A stretch of 9,906 nucleotides of DNA, taken from contig JASEIE010000138.1 in the NCBI GenBank assembly GCA_030024065.1, positions 1 through 9,906 on the forward strand, written 5' to 3'. Position 1 is the stretch's first letter. Each line of letters begins with the position of its first letter. This document shows, one piece after another, positions 1 to 7,070 of the stretch. Both the position numbers and the translations under genes were made by a program. The notes under the pieces are model-generated. The model worked only from the letters and a program-made list of their open reading frames with translations, had not been told where the DNA came from and ran no database searches. The stretch comes from Thermodesulfobacteriota bacterium. Its GTDB lineage: Bacteria > Desulfobacterota > BSN033 > UBA1163.

Positions 1-21
1 CCGGCAGGCAGGTATGGAATC

Positions 22-53
22 AGAGATTTGTGGACTTTTTCAGAAATCTCTTT
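22..53 (+). terminator. weak terminator-like hairpin
   Basis: AGAGATTT (22-29) pairs with AAATCTCT (44-51) across a 14-nt loop, and a short T run follows on the plus strand. It lies just past the end of the amidase gene, which is read from the other strand. It could end transcription of a plus-strand gene left of the window, or act weakly in both directions. The stem is only 8 bp and AT-rich, so the call is tentative. The first 12 bases also hold a GGCAGGCAGG motif like the GCCTGCC repeats elsewhere in the window. Confidence 0.25.
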
Positions 54-61
54 TGTAGAGC

Positions 62-1222
62 TTATTGTTTGAAATATTTTATAATGGTGTTGACGAGGGT
101 TTTGGCAATTTTTTCCTGGAATTCCTTTTGATTGAGCAGACGCTCATCCTCTTTATTGGTGATGAAGGCCGTCTCAACAAGCGCTGAAGGGATATCCGGC
201 GCTCTTAATACAATAAAATTGGCCTGACGATAGGTAGAATACTTTAAATGATTTACTTCCTTGATCCCATCGAGAGCCAGTTCGGCAAATCGAAAGCTCT
301 CCTTCATCGAGTTATTCTGCATGAGGTCCAATAGAATCTGATTCAGATTGGGGTCCTTGCTGAGGGAGGCAGGCCTTAAGAAAGAACCTCCCAGGATGTT
401 GGACATATTCTCCTTGTCAGCCAGAAGTTTGGCTGCTTGATCCGTGGCGCCGGAAAGGGAGAGACAGTAGACAGAGGAACCTCTCGCCTGGGGGTTGAAA
501 CTTCCATCGGCGTGAAGGCTGATGAAGAGGTCGGCGCCATACTCTCTCGCTATCCGAACCCTCTCCTCGAGGGGGATAAAATAATCCCCTTTCCGTGTAA
601 GAAAACCCTTCACCTCTTTCTGTTGATTGAGGAGATGAATCGCCTTCTCTCCCACCTTCAATACGATATCCTTCTCCATCGTCTTGCGGGGTCCAACGGC
701 TCCAGGGTCTTCTCCGCCGTGTCCAGGGTCAATGACGACGATCTTTGTGCTCTTCCCCCTAATCTCCTTCTGTTTCTGCCTCTCCTCCTGTTCCTTTTTT
801 TCCTGTCCCACATCAATGAGATCGATCACAAGGCGATGGGGCTTATCGAGATAGGGTTTGAGCGAAAAGATACTGGCGTAGAGAGGTCTCTTTTGATAAA
901 GAACCAGCCTTACTTTTCCCTTTCCCAGATCGGTCAGACTAATCTTCGAGAGATATTTGTCGTTTACCTCCACTTCTCTTTTCTGAGGAAAGGAGGTGAT
1001 ACCAATTAAATCGAGCTGGCATTGCGGAGGATTTTCCTGGGAGAGGGTCTCGTATTGAGCCTCTGCCGTAAGATCCAACACCACCCTTGTGTGGTCGGGC
1101 GCAGACCAGAATCGAAAATCTGTGATGGCGACCGCATAGACAGGGATGGGTAAGGCCAGAAGAAGGGCAATGAAGACGAAGAAGGAGCTAATTTTCAGAG
1201 AAATGGATCCCATCTTGTTCAT
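62..1222 (-). CDS. N-acetylmuramoyl-L-alanine amidase (AMIN + Amidase_3, AmiC-like)
   Basis: Probable periplasmic zinc amidase that cuts the bond between MurNAc and L-alanine in peptidoglycan, usually for daughter-cell separation. Counting from an upstream TTG at 1228, a signal peptide ends near VYA (residue 32). An AMIN domain follows at about 34-138, then a charged Gln/Lys/Glu-rich linker (142-160) and an Amidase_3 domain (163-386). The expected zinc ligands are visible: H170 in DPGHGG, E185 in MEKD and H239 in SLHAD. The catalytic glutamate is E352 in VETAFITN. The ATG at 1222 was chosen over the TTG; neither has a clear Shine-Dalgarno sequence. The gene begins about 40 bp after the thiolase stop on the same strand, so it may be the last gene of that transcript despite its unrelated role. 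The fold is certain; the exact paralogue (AmiA, B or C) cannot be told. Confidence 0.95.
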   Translation of the reverse strand: MNKMGSISLKISSFFVFIALLLALPIPVYAVAITDFRFWSAPDHTRVVLDLTAEAQYETLSQENPPQCQLDLIGITSFPQKREVEVNDKYLSKISLTDLGKGKVRLVLYQKRPLYASIFSLKPYLDKPHRLVIDLIDVGQEKKEQEERQKQKEIRGKSTKIVVIDPGHGGEDPGAVGPRKTMEKDIVLKVGEKAIHLLNQQKEVKGFLTRKGDYFIPLEERVRIAREYGADLFISLHADGSFNPQARGSSVYCLSLSGATDQAAKLLADKENMSNILGGSFLRPASLSKDPNLNQILLDLMQNNSMKESFRFAELALDGIKEVNHLKYSTYRQANFIVLRAPDIPSALVETAFITNKEDERLLNQKEFQEKIAKTLVNTIIKYFKQ

Positions 1223-1261
1223 GGACAATAAAACAACTTAAATGTTTTTAGTTAGAATGGA

Positions 1262-2464
1262 TCAGCCTATCTTAAAGACCATTGCCGCTCCGGTATCGCC
1301 CGCCGCACATCCGGCCCATAAGGCATAACCCCCACCGAGCATGACCACCTCCTCTATTAATTCAGCAATGAGCCTTCCCGCAGTGGGTCCCTGAGGATGA
1401 CCGTAGATCATCGAATTTCCATAATTGTTCATCCAGTTTACATCAATCCCCATCATTTTGCTCATATAGATGTCATTAATGGCAAAGGGGCTGTGGGTCT
1501 TTACTGCTTTGAGATCCTTCACAGTGATCCCTGCATCTCTGAGGGCCATCTCTGAAGCGGGAACAGGTGCTTCTGCCATATACCCCTTTTTGGCTCTTGA
1601 AAAACCGTATGAGAGAATTTGAATCTCAATCTTAGGGTCCTCACTCCATTGTTTAGCCTTTTCCCGTGTGGTTACGATAAAGCCGCAGTTTCCATCCGCA
1701 GGGTGAGTCTGTGCCCCAAAACTGTGCACCCCCCCAGGCTCAACCGGACCGAGTTTGGCAAGACCTTCGGCGGTGGTAGGTGTGACCCCCTCATCTTCCT
1801 CAATGATTTTTATCCCCTTCTTGCCTATCTTGACTTCAACCGGAAACAAATACCTTTTCTGGAAAGCCCTGTCATTGGCCAAGGCATCCAGATATTGCTG
1901 ATATCTCCTTAAAGAGACAGCGTCGCACTCCTCCTTTTTGGTTCCCAGGTTTCGGGCTACATTTTCAGCGGTCTGAATCATTTTAAAGCCTGCCCATGGA
2001 TCTCTATTGAAATTGTCCATCATCCAGTTTTCTGATTCCACTTCTCCCCCCGGGCCGAGCGGGTTTGCCCAGACCGTATGGGGACCATTAGAACAGCGAT
2101 CGGACATGAGGGCGTATCCTGTCTGATAAGCCCCGAGCTCGATGTTCTGGGCTGCAAGACTGATGCAGGTTGCTGAAGTAGTGCATGCCTGATGGACCAT
2201 GAGGGCCGGTACATCTTTTGCCCCTTCCGTTACCATTGCAGCCGCCCAGGTATGGCTATAAAAAAGGTAGCGCTGGGCGATAGTGACTCCATAGTAGAGA
2301 TAGTCGATCACCGTCGGGTCGATCTTCTTCTTTTTAAACCATCTGTTGGCTGTCGATGCTCCTAAGACGATTGCGTTTTCATTTGCCAGGCTTCCCTGCC
2401 ATCGGCAGAAAGGGGAAGAGTAATAGCCTCTAAATGGAATATATGCCTTACTCAATCTGGTCAT
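1262..2464 (-). CDS. thiolase family protein (acetyl-CoA acetyltransferase-like)
   Basis: A 400-residue thiolase. The family cleaves 3-ketoacyl-CoA with CoA, or condenses two acyl-CoAs in reverse, in the cytoplasm. The nucleophile should be C94 in the loop HQACTTSATC. The distal catalytic pair should be H356 in YGHPQGPTAG and C386 in GCAAGDTG. H324 in THSPFAIND sits where classical thiolases carry NEAF and SCP2-type thiolases carry an HD-x-F motif. The final CAAGDTG also departs from the usual Cys-Gly-rich loop, so this is a divergent branch and its substrate cannot be read from sequence. The ATG at 2464 has an excellent Shine-Dalgarno sequence, AGGAGGAGGAAGG (2467-2479). It follows the 3-hydroxyacyl-CoA dehydrogenase by 42 bp, so the two probably catalyse consecutive steps from one mRNA. 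Options include short-chain fatty acid oxidation, butyryl-CoA metabolism or an aromatic-degradation side chain. Confidence 0.9.
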   Translation of the reverse strand: MTRLSKAYIPFRGYYSSPFCRWQGSLANENAIVLGASTANRWFKKKKIDPTVIDYLYYGVTIAQRYLFYSHTWAAAMVTEGAKDVPALMVHQACTTSATCISLAAQNIELGAYQTGYALMSDRCSNGPHTVWANPLGPGGEVESENWMMDNFNRDPWAGFKMIQTAENVARNLGTKKEECDAVSLRRYQQYLDALANDRAFQKRYLFPVEVKIGKKGIKIIEEDEGVTPTTAEGLAKLGPVEPGGVHSFGAQTHPADGNCGFIVTTREKAKQWSEDPKIEIQILSYGFSRAKKGYMAEAPVPASEMALRDAGITVKDLKAVKTHSPFAINDIYMSKMMGIDVNWMNNYGNSMIYGHPQGPTAGRLIAELIEEVVMLGGGYALWAGCAAGDTGAAMVFKIG

Positions 2465-2506
2465 AGCCTTCCTCCTCCTGAAAAATATATTTTCCGCACA
2501 CGCCTT

Positions 2507-3361
2507 TTAATATTTATACCAGCCGCCTCCTGTTTTTCTTCCCAGCTTTCCAGCACGGATCATTGACCTCAAAAGAGTAGGGGCAGACCATTTGCTCTCT
2601 TTATTTAATTCGTCATAAAGATACTCTGTGACATGAAGCGCGATGTCAATACCGGTGAGATCCATCAATTCGAATGGCCCCATTGGATAGTTGAGGCCCA
2701 GCTTGACCGCTTTATCGATGTCCTCAGTGGAGGCAATCCCTTCCTCCGCCATGCGGATGGCCTCTAAAAAATGGGGGATCATGAGGCGATTAACAATAAA
2801 GCCGGGTGTATCTTTCTTCACCTCCACGGGTTCCTTTCCCATCTTTCTGGACATCTCCATGACAAATTGGGTTGTCTCGTCATTTGTATAATGCCCCCTG
2901 ATCACCTCGACCAGTTTCATGAGTGGCGCCGGATTGAAGAAATGCATCCCCGCCACTTTTTCAGGCCTCTTCGTGGACATAGCGATCTCTGTGACGGACA
3001 TAGAAGAGGTGTTTGTCGTCAGGATGACATGAGATCGTATCACCTCATCAAGCTGTTTAAATACATTCCTCTTCAACTCCAGATCTTCAAAGACCGCTTC
3101 AATGACAAAGTCCACATCCTTGAGGTCTTCCATTCGGGTTGTCCCTTTAATTCTGGAGAGAATACCTTTCTTCTCTTCTCCGCCCATCTTTCCCTTTTCG
3201 ACACTCTTGGTGAGGAACTTTTCAATGGCCTTGAGACCATTTTCAACGAAGCGGTCCTCAATATCTCTCATCACCACCTGATAACCTGCCTGGGCTGCCA
3301 CCTGAGCAATGCCATTCCCCATCGACCCTGCACCCAACACGCCAATCAATTTGGTTTCCAT
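2507..3361 (-). CDS. hbd: 3-hydroxyacyl-CoA (3-hydroxybutyryl-CoA) dehydrogenase
   Basis: NAD-dependent oxidation of (S)-3-hydroxyacyl-CoA to 3-ketoacyl-CoA, or the reverse, in the cytoplasm. Its product is the thiolase substrate of the next gene. At 284 residues it matches single-domain Hbd/PaaH proteins. The N-terminal Rossmann fold shows GVLGAGSMGNGIA (residues 8-20) and D33 for the adenosine ribose. Catalytic residues fit the family spacing: S119 in NTSS, H140 in HFFNP, E152 in KLVEV and N191 in GFIVNR. The C-terminal helical domain carries YPMGPFELMDLTG and ends with KTGGGWYKY. The ATG at 3361 was chosen because GAGGGGG lies 7 nt upstream and the protein then begins at the Rossmann strand. 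A TTG at 3379 would add six residues (MRGGKP). First gene of the leftward set, read from the promoter at 3454-3480. Acyl-chain preference is inferred, not visible. Confidence 0.93.
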   Translation of the reverse strand: METKLIGVLGAGSMGNGIAQVAAQAGYQVVMRDIEDRFVENGLKAIEKFLTKSVEKGKMGGEEKKGILSRIKGTTRMEDLKDVDFVIEAVFEDLELKRNVFKQLDEVIRSHVILTTNTSSMSVTEIAMSTKRPEKVAGMHFFNPAPLMKLVEVIRGHYTNDETTQFVMEMSRKMGKEPVEVKKDTPGFIVNRLMIPHFLEAIRMAEEGIASTEDIDKAVKLGLNYPMGPFELMDLTGIDIALHVTEYLYDELNKESKWSAPTLLRSMIRAGKLGRKTGGGWYKY

Positions 3362-3453
3362 AGGCTTACCCCCTCTCAAGCATTTCGGGATTGGTTCATT
3401 GTAAGGCTGAATTGCAAACTCCGAATCATGTTGCTGTTAAATTTTTCACATAA

Positions 3454-3480
3454 ATTATAATAATATACTTTTTATGTCAA
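3454..3480 (-). promoter_or_regulatory. sigma-70-like promoter for hbd-thiolase
   Basis: On the minus strand a perfect TTGACA (3475-3480) is followed after 15 bp by a perfect TATAAT (3454-3459). The spacer is shorter than the usual 17 bp, but both hexamers match consensus and the surroundings are very AT-rich. Transcription would start near 3447, leaving about 86 nt of leader before the hbd ATG at 3361. Confidence 0.6.
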
Positions 3481-3524
3481 TTCTTTTTTCTAATCTAAAA
3501 GTTCAGAGCCCTTCCAAAAAAACC

Positions 3525-3554
3525 TTGACAAGTGAGGGTGGGTTAAGGTTAAAC
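3525..3554 (+). promoter_or_regulatory. possible promoter for the biotin carrier gene
   Basis: A perfect TTGACA (3525-3530) faces the biotin carrier gene. The matching -10 is poor: GTTAAA or TTAAAC at 17-18 bp spacing. It is divergent from the hbd promoter 45 bp away, so one regulator could in principle act on both. The call rests mainly on the -35 match. Confidence 0.3.
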
Positions 3555-3649
3555 TTCATCATATCTTTGGAGTCATACGAAAGTTGGGTTAAAAACTATC
3601 GTTGTGATTCCGGATCAAAAGCAAGAAACATGGTTAAGAGGAGGCATCT

Positions 3650-3865
3650 ATGGCAACACCGGTAACGGTACCTATGGTGGGGAAAATCGTATCGGTTTCT
3701 GTAAAGGTCGGGGATCAGGTGAAAGAGGATGATCAGGTGGCTGTGTTGGAAGCCATGAAGATGGAAATGCCTATCGTCGCTCCAATCAATGGAGTCATAA
3801 AAGAAGTGTGCGTCTCAGTTGGCCAGGAGGTGGAGGCTGAAGCAAACATTGCCATTATTGAATGA
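3650..3865 (+). CDS. free-standing biotin carboxyl carrier protein (biotin/lipoyl domain)
   Basis: A 71-residue protein that is almost entirely one biotinyl/lipoyl domain. It starts VTVPMVGKIVSVSVKVGD and carries the biotinylation motif EAMKM, with K37 as the residue to be biotinylated. The mirror half, APINGVIKEVCVSVGQEV, follows at residues 44-61. The AMKM motif favours biotin over lipoate. Such a carrier shuttles carboxyl groups between a biotin carboxylase and a carboxyltransferase (acyl-CoA or oxaloacetate type), or serves a membrane decarboxylase. No partner is in the window. The ATG at 3650 has a strong AGAGGAGG Shine-Dalgarno sequence (3637-3644). It is divergent from hbd-thiolase, so a role in the same acyl-CoA metabolism is plausible but inferred. 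It lacks the Ala/Pro-rich N-terminal half of AccB, so it is unlikely to be the main fatty-acid-synthesis carrier. Confidence 0.9.
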   Translation: MATPVTVPMVGKIVSVSVKVGDQVKEDDQVAVLEAMKMEMPIVAPINGVIKEVCVSVGQEVEAEANIAIIE

Positions 3866-3873
3866 CATCACCC

Positions 3874-3992
3874 TTTACCCCGTTAGAAATAATGCCCCGC
3901 TTCTCCCTCTGGGCCGGCGGCTGCAGCGGGGTTACATTTCAGAATAATTCCGGCGGGGTTTAATGCCCCGATGGAATTTCTAACGGGGTTTA
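3874..3992 (+). repeat. nested palindromic repeat, copy A (CCCCGTTAGAAAT family)
   Basis: The ends are CCCCGTTAGAAAT (3878-3890) and its exact complement ATTTCTAACGGGG (3976-3988), a 13-bp terminal inverted repeat. Inside are two further hairpins. One uses GCCCCGC and GCGGGGT around a GC-rich loop (3894-3933). The other pairs ATTCCGGCGGGG with CCCCGATGGAAT. TTTA lies directly outside both ends (3874-3877 and 3989-3992) in the same orientation, like a target-site duplication. It lies just downstream of the biotin carrier gene and could also act as its terminator. No coding capacity. Confidence 0.85.
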
Positions 3993-4146
3993 GCCATTTT
4001 CAGCTCATGGCTGTGTTTTCAATTTTTGTTTAGATTTGATGATCCATGCTTCACAACTTGTCACGCCTGAAAGATTTGCCAAATTAAAGGTAAGAGATAT
4101 ACCGAGAAACCAGTTTCATTCCGGGGTTTTTCAGCAGTCCGTTAGC
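3993..4146. other. spacer between repeat copies A and B
   Basis: About 154 bp with no convincing gene. An open frame running from 4036 through copy B has no Shine-Dalgarno sequence and its sequence is partly made of the repeat. No promoter, RNA gene or strong hairpin is evident. Confidence 0.5.
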
Positions 4147-4249
4147 TTTACCCCGTTAGAAATAATGCCCCGCTGCTCTGCAGTGGGGTTATATTTCAGA
4201 ATAATTCCGGCGGGGTTTAATGCCCCGCTGGAATTTCTAACGGGGTTTA
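4147..4249 (+). repeat. nested palindromic repeat, copy B (CCCCGTTAGAAAT family)
   Basis: Same orientation as copy A, with a core of 95 bp (4151-4245). The same 13-bp terminal inverted repeats are present, flanked by TTTA at 4147-4150 and 4246-4249. The left internal hairpin pairs CCCCGCTG with CAGTGGGG around CTCTG. The right one pairs ATTCCGGCGGGG (4204-4215) with CCCCGCTGGAAT (4223-4234). Two identical 13-nt direct repeats, TAATGCCCCGCTG, lie at 4163-4175 and 4218-4230, exactly 55 bp apart. The predicted fold is a three-way junction. It is 16 bp shorter than A because the left loop is shorter. Confidence 0.88.
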
Positions 4250-4310
4250 CATTTTCATCATCCCATATTATCTTTGAAATTAGATCAATGCCCACCTATC
4301 TCTCTGATAC

Positions 4311-4339
4311 TTCAAAAAAATTGAAAACAGGTATACAAT
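4311..4339 (+). promoter_or_regulatory. probable sigma-70 promoter for nadK
   Basis: TTCAAA (4311-4316) and TACAAT (4334-4339) are separated by 17 bp in an AT-rich stretch. They match 4 and 5 of 6 consensus bases. Transcription would start near 4346, about 43 nt before the nadK GTG. It lies downstream of copy B, so the repeat is probably outside the nadK transcript. Confidence 0.45.
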
Positions 4340-4388
4340 ACAGCAGGGAATGGTCATGGTCTACCAAAGATGAGAAAAGAGGTGAAGG

Positions 4389-5261
4389 GTGAAGCGAATC
4401 GGTATTATTGCCAAACAGAATAAACCAGAGGCTCTTACCCTTACAGGTCATCTGGTGGAGTGGTTACGGTCCAAAAAGATCGAAGTATATATTGAAGAGG
4501 GAATGGGGAAGTCTCTCAGTCCAACCCTTTCAGGACCCCACCTGAATTCCATCAAACGAGAAGAAATTCCATCCCGTGCGGAGATGATCATCGTCCTCGG
4601 AGGGGATGGAACACTTCTCAGCGTTGCCCGTCTGGTAGGAAGAAATGAGGTTCCCATTCTCGGAGTCAACTTGGGGGGGCTCGGTTTTTTAACGGAGATC
4701 ACTCTCGAGGAATTATATCGTGTTCTTGAAAGAGTGATCGAGGGAGATTTCGTTATCAATGAAAGGGTTGTCCTCAATGCCGCAGTCATCCGGAGAGGGG
4801 AGAAGCTGGCGGAATTTACCGTGCTGAACGATGCGGTGATTAATAAAGGGGCTTTAGCTCGAATTATTGATATTGAGACCACCATCAACGGAGAGTATTT
4901 AACGACTTTTAAATCGGATGGCCTGATCATTTCAACTCCCACCGGTTCAACAGCCTACAACCTTTCTGCAGGAGGGCCTATCGTCCACCCTTCCCTCCAC
5001 TGTATCATCCTCACCCCCATCTGCCCCCATACCCTGACCAATCGTCCGATCGTGATCCCTGATGATATGGAGGTCCGGGCCATTCTGAAATCGAAACAAC
5101 AGGAGGTCCACCTGACCCTGGATGGACAGCAGGGATTCATTTTAGAATGCGAAGATGTGGTCGAGGTGAGAAAATCGGAGGGGAAAATCCTTCTGATTAA
5201 ATCGCCCTACCGGCATTACTTCGAAGTGTTGAAAGAAAAATTAAAATGGGGAGAAAGATAA
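4389..5261 (+). CDS. nadK: NAD kinase
   Basis: ATP- or polyphosphate-dependent phosphorylation of NAD to NADP in the cytoplasm. The 290-residue length is normal for bacterial NadK/PpnK. Family motifs appear in order: GGDGT (71-75, phosphate donor binding and catalytic Asp), NLGGLGFLTE (94-103), LND (146-148, the usual Asn-Glu/Asp pair contacting NAD) and SDGLIISTPTGSTAY (176-190) running into NLSAGGPIVHP. They are followed by PICPHTLTNRPIVIP (210-224) and LDGQ (244-247). The start is GTG at 4389, with AAGAGGTG (4377-4384) as Shine-Dalgarno sequence; starting here places the first beta strand (RIGIIAKQNK) correctly. It heads a plus-strand set with recN and a GNAT gene, an order known from related genomes. 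The 129-bp gap to recN is filled by a repeat, so co-transcription depends on read-through. Confidence 0.97.
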   Translation: MKRIGIIAKQNKPEALTLTGHLVEWLRSKKIEVYIEEGMGKSLSPTLSGPHLNSIKREEIPSRAEMIIVLGGDGTLLSVARLVGRNEVPILGVNLGGLGFLTEITLEELYRVLERVIEGDFVINERVVLNAAVIRRGEKLAEFTVLNDAVINKGALARIIDIETTINGEYLTTFKSDGLIISTPTGSTAYNLSAGGPIVHPSLHCIILTPICPHTLTNRPIVIPDDMEVRAILKSKQQEVHLTLDGQQGFILECEDVVEVRKSEGKILLIKSPYRHYFEVLKEKLKWGER

Positions 5262-5265
5262 TAAC

Positions 5266-5385
5266 AGTTCGGAGCTAGGAGTTCAGAGTTCGGAGTCAAG
5301 AGTTAAGAATTTCGAAAAGAGAATCGTTTTCTGCTACGAACTACGAACTCCCAGCCTGCGGCAGGCAGGCGAACTCATCACTCAT
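5266..5385. repeat. AGTTCGGAG-type inverted repeat cluster with GCCTGCGGCAGGC core
   Basis: The left half holds AGTTCGGAG-like units (5266-5274, 5288-5296). The right half carries the imperfect complement as CTACGAACT and ACGAACTC (5333-5350). It ends with a short GC palindrome, GCCTGCGGCAGGCAGGC (5354-5370), then GAACTC. The same two motifs combine again at 7632-7738. It occupies nearly all of the nadK-recN gap and stops within a few bases of the recN start codon. Confidence 0.7.
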
Positions 5386-5390
5386 AAGTT

Positions 5391-7070
5391 ATGCTTCAGA
5401 ACCTTCGGATTAGAAATTTTGCGCTGATTGATGAATTGAACCTCTCTTTCTCTAAAGGGTTCAATGTCATCACAGGGGAGACGGGGACGGGCAAATCGAT
5501 CATCCTCAATGCGGTTCACCTCCTCCTGGGAGACAGGGCGGGTGAGGAGATGATTCGAAGTTCCGAAGAGGAGGCAAATGTGGAGGCCCTCTTCGACATC
5601 TCCGGCAATCGGGAGGCGAAGGAAAGAATTAAAGAGAAGGCGCCAAAGGTCCATTGTTCTGAAGAGGAAGATTCCTTCCTGGTCAGAAGGGTGATCTCCC
5701 GCTCAGGAAGGGGGAAGGTCTTCATCAATGAGAATCTGGTGACCCTCGGGATGCTTTCCGAGGTGGGAGAGAAGCTTCTCAGCGTCTACGGACAGCACGA
5801 ACACCAATCCCTCCAGCGAGCAGAGACTCATATTGACATCCTGGATGAATTCGGCGTATTGCTTGACCTCCGTGAAGAATTTCAAGAACATTTCGAGAGA
5901 TATATCTCATTATCCGAAGAGGTGAGGAGGATTCGGGAGGAGAAAGAGAGAAGAATAAAGGAACAGGAACTGATGGCCTTCCAGCTCAGGGAGATTGAAG
6001 CCTCCGGAATTCGAATGGGAGAAGAGGAGGCCCTCAAAGAGGAGCGGAGGATTCTCAGCCATGCCAAAAAGCTGATGGATTTTATCAACCTCTCTGAAGA
6101 ATTGCTCTACGAGGGAGAAGGCTCAACCGTTGAGAGGATTCAGACCATCCTCCGCCAGGGCCGGGAGATGGCAGCGATCGATCCCTCCCTTAACGAGGTG
6201 ATAAAAGGTCTGGAGACAGCTTCCATCCAGCTGGAGGAGATAGCCCTCAGTCTGAGAAATTATTTGAGAAGGATCGAAATCAACCCGGCAAGGCTTGAGG
6301 AGGTTGAGAATCGTTTAGAGGAAGTCGAAAGGCTGAAGAGGAAATATGGTCTGACCGTAGAAGGGATGCTTCATTTTAAAGAGAAGATTGAGAAGGCATT
6401 GAGGTCGTTTACCTCTAATGAAGAGAGGCTCAACCAATTAGAAGGCATTATGGGCTCTCTCCAGGGAGAAGTGATCGCCCTGGCCAGGAAGCTTTCCTGG
6501 GAGAGAAAGAGGGTGGCTTCTGAATTGAAGAAGTCTGTGGAGAAGGAATTGGGTTCCCTCGGGATGAAGAAGACGGCTTTTGAAGTCCGGATGGAGGATA
6601 CACCTCTCTCTCCGAAGGGGATGGATCGAGTGGAATTTCTCATTTCTCCAAATGTGGGGGAGGAGGTAAAACCTCTTGCCAAAATCGCCTCCGGCGGAGA
6701 ACTTTCAAGAATGATGTTAGCGATGAAGAAGATTCTGGCAAGGATCGGGGGCAGGCAGGTTCTCGTCTTTGATGAGGTGGATTCCGGGATCGGAGGAGCG
6801 ATCGCAGAAGTGGTCGGGAAAAAATTGAAAGAACTTTCAAAAGATCATCAGGTCGTCTGCGTGACCCATCTTCCTCAGATCGCCTGCTTTGCCGATACCC
6901 ACCACAGCGTGAGAAAAGAGGTGAGAGAAGGAAGGACGTTTACCATCGTGGATCAGCTTGAGAAAGAGGCCGTTGCGGATGAAATTGCGAGGATGCTCGG
7001 GGGAGTAAAAGTAACCGAAAAAACCCGGGCTCATGCAAAAGAGATGATTGAAAATGCCAGGAAGTCATGA
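5391..7070 (+). CDS. recN: DNA repair protein RecN
   Basis: SMC-like ATPase acting early in recombinational repair of double-strand breaks, where it helps hold or pair DNA ends with RecA. At 559 residues it is full length. The ATPase head is split. The N-terminal part has LRIRNFALIDEL and Walker A GETGTGKS (29-36), with a GQHEHQ element at 134-139. The C-terminal part has the ABC signature SGGELSR (434-440), Walker B VLVFDEVDSG (457-466) and the switch histidine H493 in THLPQIA. The segments between, about 160-235 and 300-385, are Glu/Lys/Arg-rich helices expected to form the short antiparallel coiled coil. The start is the ATG at 5391, since family members begin ML-x-x-LxIxNFALI. No Shine-Dalgarno sequence precedes it and a repeat lies immediately upstream. 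No LexA-type operator was recognised. Confidence 0.97.
   Translation: MLQNLRIRNFALIDELNLSFSKGFNVITGETGTGKSIILNAVHLLLGDRAGEEMIRSSEEEANVEALFDISGNREAKERIKEKAPKVHCSEEEDSFLVRRVISRSGRGKVFINENLVTLGMLSEVGEKLLSVYGQHEHQSLQRAETHIDILDEFGVLLDLREEFQEHFERYISLSEEVRRIREEKERRIKEQELMAFQLREIEASGIRMGEEEALKEERRILSHAKKLMDFINLSEELLYEGEGSTVERIQTILRQGREMAAIDPSLNEVIKGLETASIQLEEIALSLRNYLRRIEINPARLEEVENRLEEVERLKRKYGLTVEGMLHFKEKIEKALRSFTSNEERLNQLEGIMGSLQGEVIALARKLSWERKRVASELKKSVEKELGSLGMKKTAFEVRMEDTPLSPKGMDRVEFLISPNVGEEVKPLAKIASGGELSRMMLAMKKILARIGGRQVLVFDEVDSGIGGAIAEVVGKKLKELSKDHQVVCVTHLPQIACFADTHHSVRKEVREGRTFTIVDQLEKEAVADEIARMLGGVKVTEKTRAHAKEMIENARKS

Noticed and set aside
437..1009. 190-residue plus-strand open frame
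   Set aside because: It lies entirely inside the amidase gene on the opposite strand, and the amidase has unmistakable catalytic motifs.
2771..3460. 229-residue plus-strand open frame
   Set aside because: It is the antisense shadow of the 3-hydroxyacyl-CoA dehydrogenase, whose catalytic residues are all in place.
3474..3665. 63-residue open frame overlapping the biotin carrier start
   Set aside because: It covers the putative promoter and the Shine-Dalgarno sequence of the biotin carrier gene, runs 16 bp into it in another frame, and has low-complexity sequence.
3981..4160. TTTCTAAC ... GTTAGAAA between copies A and B read as an attC-like cassette
   Set aside because: The boundary heptamers match only 6 of 7 positions, the intervening DNA has no paired arms, and the sequence is fully explained as the facing ends of two repeats.
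3874..4249. CRISPR array made of the repeated CCCCGTTAGAAAT units
   Set aside because: There are only two complete units nearby, they are about 100 bp long with terminal inversions, spacing is irregular and no cas gene is present.
4036..4392. 118-residue open frame between the biotin carrier gene and nadK
   Set aside because: It has no Shine-Dalgarno sequence, is read through repeat copy B, overlaps the nadK start and probable promoter, and resembles no known family.
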